Below, in pieces: positions 23,271 through 30,518 of a DNA stretch of 39,743 bases. Both the position numbers and the translations under genes were made by a program. Location of the stretch: NCBI GenBank assembly GCA_026414805.1, contig JAOAIH010000007.1, positions 1-39,743 of the forward strand, written 5' to 3'. How positions within the stretch are numbered: the first letter of the stretch is position 1; every line of letters begins with the position of its first letter. The DNA comes from Spirochaetota bacterium. GTDB lineage: Bacteria; Spirochaetota; UBA4802; UB4802. Under the pieces are notes generated by a model that was not told the origin of the DNA, made no database searches, and saw only the letters and a list, made by a program, of their open reading frames with translations.

Positions 23271-23768
23271 TTACTTCTTAGGGACAACTTTAAAGGTTAC
23301 TCGCCTGTTTGCACCATCGCGTGGATCAACACCAGGAAGCAGTTCAGATGAACCAACACCTTTATATGTCATTTTTGGAGAATCAATTCCTTTTGCCTTC
23401 AAAGCATTGTATACTGCTTTTGCTCTATCAGTAGATATTTTGATGTTGCCAGGTTTGTTACCAACAGGTTCTTCAGGTCCTGAGGCATCTGCATGACCGG
23501 TTATCTGCAGTACATAGCCTTCAGGCAATTTGTTTAATACTTCTTTTACTACAGGTGCAGCTGCAGTTGCCCATTTATCCCACTCCTGTTTTGGCAATAC
23601 TGCACTCTTATAGGCAAAACCGGTCACGGGTATTTTTTCAAGCTGTTTGTTCTGTGCATTAACTAATGCCACGTTTGGATCCCCAGTCTGCTGTACTTCC
23701 GGTGTACTCCCACATGCAACCATTGCTGCAACTGAAAAAACAACCAACATTGTTGCAAATTTCTTCAT
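23271..23768 (-). CDS. OmpA-family peptidoglycan-associated lipoprotein
   Basis: A 165-residue protein with a lipoprotein-type signal peptide (MKKFATMLVVFSVAAMVAC; lipobox MVAC, Cys 19). Residues about 60-162 are an OmpA C-terminal domain that binds peptidoglycan: LQITGHADASGPE, STDRAKAVYNALKAKGI, GVGSSELLPG, and DGANRRVTFKV with the conserved Asp and Arg. It should tether the outer membrane to the cell wall, like Pal or Loa22. AGGAGA precedes the ATG by 7 nt. It has its own promoter and terminator, so it is monocistronic and probably abundant. Confidence 0.88.
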   Translation of the reverse strand: MKKFATMLVVFSVAAMVACGSTPEVQQTGDPNVALVNAQNKQLEKIPVTGFAYKSAVLPKQEWDKWATAAAPVVKEVLNKLPEGYVLQITGHADASGPEEPVGNKPGNIKISTDRAKAVYNALKAKGIDSPKMTYKGVGSSELLPGVDPRDGANRRVTFKVVPKK

Positions 23769-23834
23769 TGGTACTCTCCTTTCGATTAATTTTTTTTATT
23801 AGAAAAATAAGTTTTTTAATATTGTTTGTTTTTA

Positions 23835-23864
23835 AATATAATTTTTATTTATTAATCGTGTCAA
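23835..23864 (-). promoter_or_regulatory. Promoter of the OmpA lipoprotein gene
   Basis: A perfect TTGACA on the minus strand (23859-23864), 18 bp, then TATATT (23835-23840). The leader is about 60 nt. Confidence 0.65.
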
Positions 23865-23929
23865 GAAGTTTTTTTAATAAAACAATTTATTTTTGTAAAG
23901 AATTTTAATAAATTTTCCGATATTGCTAA

Positions 23930-24053
23930 CAGACAGGAGCACAGAAGTAAATCCCTCCCGATCATTACTTTTTGTGCTCAAGGCACTGCGCATACGTTTA
24001 CCCATTTAGGGGAAGGCAGGATAGCCGCCCAGCTATCTTGCCTTTCGTTTTTT
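23930..24053 (+). ncRNA. Candidate small RNA with C-rich loops and terminator
   Basis: A plus-strand stretch with no gene, more GC-rich than the surrounding intergenic DNA. Hairpin 1: GAGCACA...TGTGCTC, extended by GAAGTAA with TTACTTT (23937-23979), with a loop containing CCCTCCC, a potential anti-Shine-Dalgarno sequence. A short single-stranded stretch follows, then a strong terminator (24013-24053) whose loop is CGCCCA. Size (about 120 nt), C-rich loops and a 3' terminator resemble trans-acting small RNAs of other bacteria. It matches no family I recognise. No clear promoter was seen upstream; the nearest genes on both sides are on the minus strand. Confidence 0.5.
24013..24053 (+). terminator. 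Intrinsic terminator of the candidate small RNA
   Basis: AAGGCAGGATAGC (24013-24025) pairs with GCTATCTTGCCTT (24032-24044) with one G-U pair. The loop is CGCCCA, and TTTCGTTTTTT follows. It points along the plus strand, away from any annotated plus-strand gene. Confidence 0.85.
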
Positions 24054-24060
24054 ACTGCTG

Positions 24061-24420
24061 TTATGGCAATTTGTTTACTATTGCCGGTTCAAAATATTTC
24101 AGCTCAGCAATTACTTCTTTTAAATTTCCCACACCTTTGACTGTGAACGTTACATTGTATTCCATCCCGGGATGAAGATTTAACTTTTGCTGAATGAACC
24201 ATGGTTTCTGTAAAAGTTCTATACAGTCAAACGTAATATCATGATTTTTTTTGTCATAAAACGTTATCACTTGAAATACAGTATCATAGCGTTTCAACTT
24301 TAATATCATTGTAATCTGCTTATTTTTATAATTATCAATATTGTCCGATAGCTCATAGAGATAAGCTTGTGGAGAAGCTGTTGTTGTGATGAATAATACC
24401 AGTAGTAGTAGCTTTTTCAT
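24061..24420 (-). CDS. Small exported protein of unknown function
   Basis: A 119-residue protein with a signal peptide (MKKLLLLVLFITTTASPQA). The mature part (about 100 residues) is rich in beta-type segments (KQITMILKLKRYDTVFQVIT, then MEYNVTFTVKGVG) and may be an OB-like fold. One Cys is present (TFDCIELL). AGGAGG lies 6 nt before the ATG. It stands alone: a minus-strand terminator (24500-24530) separates it from the gene upstream. I do not recognise a family. Confidence 0.7.
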   Translation of the reverse strand: MKKLLLLVLFITTTASPQAYLYELSDNIDNYKNKQITMILKLKRYDTVFQVITFYDKKNHDITFDCIELLQKPWFIQQKLNLHPGMEYNVTFTVKGVGNLKEVIAELKYFEPAIVNKLP

Positions 24421-24499
24421 ACATTCCTCCTGAAAACTGTTTTTTTAATAAGTAAATGCATTACAAGTTCCTGGCAATCATTATTAACTATCGTACAAA

Positions 24500-24530
24500 T
24501 AAAAAAACTGCAGCTTAAAAAAGCTGCAGT
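24500..24530 (-). terminator. Intrinsic terminator after the small membrane peptide gene
   Basis: ACTGCAGCTT (24507-24516) and AAGCTGCAGT (24521-24530) form a perfect 10-bp stem with a 4-nt loop; on the minus strand seven T follow. Confidence 0.85.
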
Positions 24531-24595
24531 AGAATATAAAAAACTGGGATTGATTGTTATGAATAAACGGATTGTATCCTGCCGGATATGCTACA

Positions 24596-24703
24596 TTAAT
24601 GACCTCGTTTTTGACTTCGATACACAATATATTCAATGATAACCCAAAGAAGCACACACACCCAAAAAAGCACAAAAACCTGTATGATTGGTATATTCAT
24701 CAT
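24596..24703 (-). CDS. 35-residue single-pass membrane peptide
   Basis: A very short gene supported by a strong GAGGAG 8 nt before the ATG at 24701-24703 and by a good terminator downstream. The product begins MMNIPIIQVFVLFWVCVLLW, is almost entirely one membrane helix and ends with a basic tail (YRSQKRGH), so the C-terminus should be cytoplasmic. It lies 190 nt downstream of the czcA-like pump gene on the same strand. It might be a small accessory subunit or regulator of a membrane complex. A longer frame from 24832 covers the same region but has no start signal. Family unknown. Confidence 0.6.
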   Translation of the reverse strand: MMNIPIIQVFVLFWVCVLLWVIIEYIVYRSQKRGH

Positions 24704-24893
24704 GGTTATGCTCCTCAATCGTTCTAATAAAATAATAAGCAATATTTGTGCCAAAATTATTAGTTCCTGGAAGTAACAAAAATGCTGGATTTTCGAGGTT
24801 TTTTGAATGGTTATATATTCAACTTTTAACAATATAGCTCTTTTTTACAATAATTATGCTACACCGTGTCATTTTTGCAACATATAGAACCTT

Positions 24894-27800
24894 TTACTCT
24901 TGACCAAACAGCTTTTCTACCCACAAATAGAGGGCAGGCAACAGAAGCAGCGTTAGTATTGTAGATGATACCAGCCCACCAATAACAACTGTGGCAAGAG
25001 GCCTTTGAACTTCTGCACCTATACCAGTATTAAACGCCATTGGCACAAATCCAAGGCTTGCAACAAGTGCAGTCATTAGTACCGGTTTTAAACGAATCAA
25101 CGTACCTTCATATACAGCTTTTTCAAGTTTCATACCTTGTGCCCTCAGCTGATTGAAGAAATTAACCAGCACCATGCCATTAAGTATTGCTATACCAATA
25201 AGCGCTATGAAACCAATACCAGCTGAGACACTCAGTGGTATCCCTCTCACATATATAAAAATAATCCCACCGGTGAGAGCAAAAGGTATACTATTAAATA
25301 CTAGTAAGGTTTGAGTAATGCTTTTAAACGTTCGTATTAAAATAATAAAAATAATAGCTAATACCACAGGTATGATAATAAGCAAACGAAACCGTGCTGA
25401 CTCAAGATTTTTAAATTGACCACCCCAATGTAGTATATACCCTGAAGGAATATTCAATGCCTTGACTTTTTCTTTTGCTTCATTCACAAAGCTTTGCGTA
25501 TCTCTGTTCTTTAAATTTATTGAGACTGCAGCGTAGCGTTGTCCTCTTGTTCGGGCAATTGTTGTTATTTGTTGCTTAGGCTCAACAGAAGCAATTGTAC
25601 CAATTGGTATAGTACCACCATCGGGAAGACCAACAGGAATTTTTGCAATATTAGCTATGTTATTACGGTATCTATCACTTATCCTCACCACTATAGGGAA
25701 TCGTTTATCAGCATCATACAAATAACCAACCTGCATGCCACTCATGGCAATGGAAAAAGCGCTGTTAACATCATTGACGTTAACACCATATCGAGATATT
25801 TTGTCATAATTGAGCACTACATCAATAATTTCACTTTTTTTAAGCGCAGTGAGTGGATCCAGTTCAACAGTTGAAGCACCTTTAATGCTTTCAAGAACTG
25901 GAATGGATTTGTTCGATAGCTCATATAATTTATCTAAATCCTGTCCAATAATCCGCAGGGTAATATCGGCACGGTTACCTTCAAGAATTTCGTTGAAGCG
26001 CATCTCAATAGGTTGTGTAAGTGAGATTTCCTGACCTGGCACCTGCTCTTCAATCTTTTGAGCTATCGCCTCAAAAAGCTCTAACTTGTTTGGCTGTTTG
26101 CCATTATATATGCCCCATTTTGTTTTATCCTTTTCAAGGATAACAAAGGTGTCGGCAAAATTTACTCCCATTGGATCAGTTGCCGATTCAGGGGTTCCCA
26201 TGCGTGAAAAAACAGTGCGCACTTCCTTGAACTGAGCTATGGCTCTATCACTTTTTTTCTGAATCTCAAGTGAGGCATCAAGCCCAATAGTCTGGTCACG
26301 CACCAAGCCTATAACCATATCTCCTTCATCAAGCCGTGGAATAAAATCAGACCCAAGATTAAAAAACATAATAATTGAAACCACTGCAATTAACAGCGGT
26401 GGCAGAGTTGTCTTAAATGGATGGCGCAATGAATAAGTTAAAAAAGGCGTGTACACTTTTGATAGCATGCGGAAAAACAGTGGTTCTTTTTCTTTTTTCC
26501 CCGGTGAAATAAAATAATATGCTAGCACTGGCATTACAAACATGGCAATCAAAATACTTCCACCCAATGCATATAATACAGTTTCGGCCATTGGTCTAAA
26601 CATTTTACCTTCTATACCTGTCAAACTCAACACTGGAACATAAACAACCATAATAATAAGTATACCCAGAAAGACAGGCTGGCTAACTTCTTTAGCGGCT
26701 TCTTCGATTATTTTTATTTTTTCCTTTTTTGTAATTGTTGTGTTTTTCAATTCATTGAGATGTCGCACAATATTTTCAATCATTACCACCGAACCATCAA
26801 CAATAAGGCCAAAGTCAATAGCACCCAAACTCATAAGGCTGGCTGCAATGCCACTTGCAAGCATTCCTCCTCCTGCAACAAGCATTGACAAAGGTATTGC
26901 CAGTGCAACGAGAAATGCAGCCGTAAAATTTCCAAGAATTAGGAAAAGTATTGCAATGACAAGCAGTCCACCCTCGGTTAAGTTGCGAGCAACAGTTTTT
27001 ATGGTTGCATTAACTAGAAAACTACGTGTATAAAGCTCCTTTATAGCAACATCTGGTGGCAGAGGTATTTCCTTTATAAATTTTTCAACTGCAAGAGCTA
27101 CCTCACGGCTGTTGGCATTAATACGCATGAGTACTGTCCCAAGTACTGTTTCTTTTCCGTTAAGTGTTGCTGCACCCAAGCGCTGCTGGCTTCCTACCAC
27201 AACATCCGCAACCTGCCGTAACCGTACTGGTGCTCCATAAACATTCAATTTCACAGGAATATTTTTAATCTGTTCAAGCCCTGTAATGGTACCAAAGGTG
27301 CGTACTATAATCTGTTTGCCCTCAACCTGGATATAACCACCACCATAGTTTTGCCCAATGTTTTGCAAAGCATTTACAAGTTGATGGCATATAATACCAT
27401 GCTGTTCCATTCTAACAGGATCAACATTTATATGAATTTCTTTTTTATAACCACCATTTGATTCCACTTCTGCAACACCAGGAACACTCTTTAATGCTGG
27501 CTTTATAATATAATCCTGCACAGTTCGTAAATAAGTAAGCTGTTCCTTTTCCGGTAATGTAGATAACGCACTCCCCTCTTTTGCTGTCACCGCATACATG
27601 AAAATCTCTCCAAGCCCGGTAGAAACAGGACCAAGTTCAGGAGAAAGTCCTTCAGGCAACTTATCGCGGATTGATTGTATTCGTTCATTAACCAATTGTC
27701 GAGCAAAGTATATATCGGTGCTATCCGAAAATACAACAATAACCTGAGAAAGGCCATACTTAGATAACGAGCGTATATCCTGTACATCAGGCAAGCCCGC

Positions 27801-28019
27801 CAGTTCTGATTCTATTGGGAACGTGACTGTTTTCTCAACTTCTTCAGGAGCCAGTGCACCTGTTTTTGTATTTACCATTACCGATACATTGGTAATATCC
27901 GGTACCGCATCTATTGATAATTTGCTAATTGAATAGACCCCAGAAATGATTACAGCAATTGTTAACAGGATCACCCATAATCTTCCACGTAATGCCTTTG
28001 CTATCCATTCTGATATCAT
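24894..28019 (-). CDS. czcA: Heavy-metal efflux RND pump (CzcA-type)
   Basis: The inner-membrane proton/metal antiporter of a tripartite efflux system. The 1041-residue protein begins with a membrane helix (about 12-30) followed by the large periplasmic loop starting DAVPDITNVSV. The fourth membrane helix carries DFGLIVDGSVVMIEN (about 398-412), with the Asp/Asp/Glu pattern of divalent-cation (Zn, Co, Cd or Ni) pumps rather than the Cu/Ag pump CusA. A second periplasmic loop begins near 560 and a second set of helices near 870. Its start overlaps the stop of the channel gene by 4 bp (ATGA) with GGAG upstream. The adaptor protein that should bridge pump and channel is not encoded next to it. 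Confidence 0.9.
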   Translation of the reverse strand: MISEWIAKALRGRLWVILLTIAVIISGVYSISKLSIDAVPDITNVSVMVNTKTGALAPEEVEKTVTFPIESELAGLPDVQDIRSLSKYGLSQVIVVFSDSTDIYFARQLVNERIQSIRDKLPEGLSPELGPVSTGLGEIFMYAVTAKEGSALSTLPEKEQLTYLRTVQDYIIKPALKSVPGVAEVESNGGYKKEIHINVDPVRMEQHGIICHQLVNALQNIGQNYGGGYIQVEGKQIIVRTFGTITGLEQIKNIPVKLNVYGAPVRLRQVADVVVGSQQRLGAATLNGKETVLGTVLMRINANSREVALAVEKFIKEIPLPPDVAIKELYTRSFLVNATIKTVARNLTEGGLLVIAILFLILGNFTAAFLVALAIPLSMLVAGGGMLASGIAASLMSLGAIDFGLIVDGSVVMIENIVRHLNELKNTTITKKEKIKIIEEAAKEVSQPVFLGILIIMVVYVPVLSLTGIEGKMFRPMAETVLYALGGSILIAMFVMPVLAYYFISPGKKEKEPLFFRMLSKVYTPFLTYSLRHPFKTTLPPLLIAVVSIIMFFNLGSDFIPRLDEGDMVIGLVRDQTIGLDASLEIQKKSDRAIAQFKEVRTVFSRMGTPESATDPMGVNFADTFVILEKDKTKWGIYNGKQPNKLELFEAIAQKIEEQVPGQEISLTQPIEMRFNEILEGNRADITLRIIGQDLDKLYELSNKSIPVLESIKGASTVELDPLTALKKSEIIDVVLNYDKISRYGVNVNDVNSAFSIAMSGMQVGYLYDADKRFPIVVRISDRYRNNIANIAKIPVGLPDGGTIPIGTIASVEPKQQITTIARTRGQRYAAVSINLKNRDTQSFVNEAKEKVKALNIPSGYILHWGGQFKNLESARFRLLIIIPVVLAIIFIILIRTFKSITQTLLVFNSIPFALTGGIIFIYVRGIPLSVSAGIGFIALIGIAILNGMVLVNFFNQLRAQGMKLEKAVYEGTLIRLKPVLMTALVASLGFVPMAFNTGIGAEVQRPLATVVIGGLVSSTILTLLLLPALYLWVEKLFGQE

Positions 28020-29260
28020 TGTGCTATCTCCATAAGCAAATTAAAGTCATTTGTAATACATGCAATTGCCGCTATAGTCTTTACAAGCTCAAGTTGTGTT
28101 GTATAAATCCTTTCAAGTGTTTCATGTGTCTGTACATCAAGTTCCAGATACGACTGAAATGTTATTGTTCCCTTTTGAAACTCGCCATCTGCGTAATACA
28201 TAGTATTTTCTAATTCCTGTTCTATACCAGGAGGGTATAATGATAAAAGATTACGGTAATATTCATAATGTGCAAGCGTTGTACGTATATCTGCTTCTAT
28301 CATCTTTTCAATATATTGCATCAGGTATTCTTCCTGTTTTGCTCTTGCAGTAGTAGCTTTTATCTGATTTTGATTTTGATTATACACTGGTATAGGAATG
28401 CTCAACCCGCCCCAGATAGTTTGCTCTTTTTCAGCTACTTTTTCATAATCATAATTTATTATAAGACCAATATCTGGAAATGCATTTCTCTGTGCCAGTG
28501 CCACCTCTTTTGATGCAGCAAGTAGTAACTCCTTTTGTTTTTTCACCAGCAAACTTTCAGTTTTTGCTTTTTTAACCACCTCATCTACATCAAACACTTT
28601 GGGATTCTCAATCCAGCGTACATGTAATTGCAAATCAGGACCACCTATGCGAGTATACAGCTTTAAGCGTTGCAACCAAACAACCTGATCTGTTTTTATT
28701 TTATATATCTCAGATTCCAGCATACGTAGTGTATTTTTAACAATTGCTGCTTCAACTTTTTTTTGGGGGGATACGATAGGCCTTGCAGACATATAGGTAT
28801 TTATTAATTTGAGACGTTTTATGCGTGTTGCTATATGAGATGACTTGCGCTGGCTGACAGCGTATTCATAACCAAGATTTAAAACAGTGGAGGCAATAAC
28901 ATATTTCATTTCCTGGTGCGATAGTAACTGATAATTTTTCTTGTAGCGATAAATTTCATCAGCAAGCGATAGTTTTCCAGGAAAATACAATGGTTGAAGC
29001 ACTGAGACTCCTGCTACATTTCCTTTTTGTGAATCGATTGATTTACTGCCATAGTATGCCGATACTTCAGGATTTTTCCACTGCGTTTCAAATTTCCTCA
29101 ATGCTTCCAATTCATCTATTTTTAGCTCTTCAGCCTTTATTAGTTCAAATGATTGAAGGGCGCTTCCGATGAGCTGTTGTAATGACAATGATGATTGAGC
29201 AAACCCTGAAGCAAGCACACCACATATACACGCTGCTATTACTATTAGCTTTTTTACCAT
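28016..29260 (-). CDS. TolC/CzcC-family outer-membrane efflux channel
   Basis: A 414-residue outer-membrane channel protein with a signal peptide (residues 1-21, ASGFAQ). The two halves show the usual long helical repeats: LQQLIGSALQSFELIKAEEL and VAGVSVLQPLYFPGKLSLAD in the first, SLLVKKQKELLLAASKEVAL and WGGLSIPIPVYNQNQNQIK in the second. It is the first gene of a two-gene unit with the CzcA-type pump and is read from the promoter at 29328-29356. Length is typical for CzcC/CusC relatives. No strong Shine-Dalgarno sequence precedes the ATG. Confidence 0.85.
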   Translation of the reverse strand: MVKKLIVIAACICGVLASGFAQSSLSLQQLIGSALQSFELIKAEELKIDELEALRKFETQWKNPEVSAYYGSKSIDSQKGNVAGVSVLQPLYFPGKLSLADEIYRYKKNYQLLSHQEMKYVIASTVLNLGYEYAVSQRKSSHIATRIKRLKLINTYMSARPIVSPQKKVEAAIVKNTLRMLESEIYKIKTDQVVWLQRLKLYTRIGGPDLQLHVRWIENPKVFDVDEVVKKAKTESLLVKKQKELLLAASKEVALAQRNAFPDIGLIINYDYEKVAEKEQTIWGGLSIPIPVYNQNQNQIKATTARAKQEEYLMQYIEKMIEADIRTTLAHYEYYRNLLSLYPPGIEQELENTMYYADGEFQKGTITFQSYLELDVQTHETLERIYTTQLELVKTIAAIACITNDFNLLMEIAQ

Positions 29261-29327
29261 AACAACACCATCTAATAGAATATATCAATATCATAAGCAT
29301 TATAATGATTTTAAACTAATGCGTATA

Positions 29328-29356
29328 TAATAACATAAAAATATGTTATATGTCAA
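29328..29356 (-). promoter_or_regulatory. Efflux operon promoter with an inverted repeat in its spacer
   Basis: On the minus strand TTGACA (29351-29356) and TATTAT (29328-29333) are 17 bp apart. Between them lies a perfect 8-bp inverted repeat, ATAACATA (29331-29338) with TATGTTAT (29342-29349), separated by AAA. A repressor bound there would block RNA polymerase. The rest of the gap 29261-29585 is AT-rich with no gene. Confidence 0.65.
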
Positions 29357-29585
29357 ATTAAATTATTGCAAAAATGTTTATTTGTCTTGTGATGCCTTAA
29401 ACACTTTTTAGCAAAAGTGACTTTAGAATAAATGCAGTAATTTTTAATATCAAAAAGTGGTGATTATATTTAGCTTTTATTAGTAATTACCAAAGAAATT
29501 ATAACTTAATCTAATAGCATATATAAGAATCCTGTGAAAATGATACCATTGCTACAAATACAACATAATATTTATATCAGTTAAA

Positions 29586-30164
29586 TCAAAAATGCATTAA
29601 TGATATAACACCTTTATTATAAAACTTCATCCATTCTTCAATATTTATCCGTCTCCCCACTGCTACTGCATTTCTAGTAGTATTAAAAACAACTCCCATA
29701 TTCCAATATTCTACTGCCGCAAAAAGAGCGTTGCCACCATCCTCGTCTGTGCTTTTGGAAGTTCTGTATGAAAAATAACGAATCATGTCTTCAACATTTC
29801 CATTACAAAAGCATTCCTCCCTTTTTTTATTAAATTCATTCCATGCCTCAATATCATTGAAACCCTCACCCTGATCCTCTACTATTAATCGCACTTCTTC
29901 AGTGGTAAAGCTATACCATACTTTAATGATTTTTGAGGGATCTTTTTTATTACCATGTTTGATTGCATTTTTTATTAATTCACTTATTTGTTGTTCTAAT
30001 AGATTATGTTCTTTTACTATAATTGGTACCTTTTGCATAATAACACGGGAATAGTATCTTACAAATCTATAATCACTAACAAATTCTTTATAATATAATG
30101 TATCTTTGTTAAACAGATAATGATTGTCATCTATTTTAATTTCATTTACCTTTCGCATTAACAT
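29586..30164 (-). CDS. RsbW-like HATPase-domain kinase
   Basis: A 192-residue GHKL-type ATPase, longer than usual. The N box is ELIKNAIKHGN (near residue 62) and the G1 box VEDQGEGFND (near 95), while the region from about 105 to 190 carries an extra insertion with Cys-containing ECFCNGN before DGGNALFAAVEYW. It should bind and phosphorylate the STAS protein encoded 18 nt upstream. GGAGGG lies 3 nt before the first ATG and about 9 nt before a second at codon 3, so the protein may start at the second. It is the last gene of the FeoA-like/RsbU/RsbV/RsbW unit. Confidence 0.8.
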   Translation of the reverse strand: MLMRKVNEIKIDDNHYLFNKDTLYYKEFVSDYRFVRYYSRVIMQKVPIIVKEHNLLEQQISELIKNAIKHGNKKDPSKIIKVWYSFTTEEVRLIVEDQGEGFNDIEAWNEFNKKREECFCNGNVEDMIRYFSYRTSKSTDEDGGNALFAAVEYWNMGVVFNTTRNAVAVGRRINIEEWMKFYNKGVISLMHF

Positions 30165-30182
30165 AGACCCTCCATCATAACA

Positions 30183-30518
30183 TTATTTTTTGGTGCTCAG
30201 TGCATCAATGGATGGCGCAATTGGCAAAAATTGGTGTAATTTGGTTAGTTTAATTAATTTCATCACCGGTTCCGTTATATTAGTAAATGTTAATAATATA
30301 TTTGAATCCTTTGCTATTTTATAAATAGTGATAATGGCATTAATTCCACTAGAATCGATATACGTTACCCCATCCAAACTCAGTATCAGTTGATTTATTT
30401 TGTTGTTATTTATCTGAAACAAAATATTATTTTTAAACTCGGTAGCAGAATATAAATCTATTTCCCCTTCAACATATATTATTGTGTTATCACCATGATT
30501 TTCAATAGCAATTTTCAT
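30183..30518 (-). CDS. STAS-domain antagonist (RsbV/SpoIIAA-like)
   Basis: A 111-residue single STAS domain. The phosphorylation loop VTYIDSSGINAI (Ser near residue 57) is intact, after VEGEIDLYSATEF at about 15-27. In partner switching this Ser is phosphorylated by the RsbW-like kinase and dephosphorylated by the SpoIIE-type phosphatase. AGGAG sits 6 nt before the ATG, inside the end of the phosphatase gene, and the start overlaps its stop by 4 bp. Both expected partners are its direct neighbours, which makes the assignment strong. Confidence 0.92.
   Translation of the reverse strand: MKIAIENHGDNTIIYVEGEIDLYSATEFKNNILFQINNNKINQLILSLDGVTYIDSSGINAIITIYKIAKDSNILLTFTNITEPVMKLIKLTKLHQFLPIAPSIDALSTKK

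Noticed and set aside
23930-24053. Riboswitch interpretation of the structured region
   Set aside because: No plus-strand gene follows the terminator, and I see no conserved core of the c-di-GMP, TPP, fluoride or cobalamin classes.
24484-24675. A 63-codon minus-strand frame overlapping the 35-residue peptide
   Set aside because: It reads through the terminator hairpin and lacks a start signal; the shorter frame has both a ribosome binding site and a sensible membrane helix.
24894-28019. CusA (copper/silver) assignment for the RND pump
   Set aside because: The fourth membrane helix has the DFG-D-E pattern of divalent-metal CzcA-type pumps rather than the CusA pattern.
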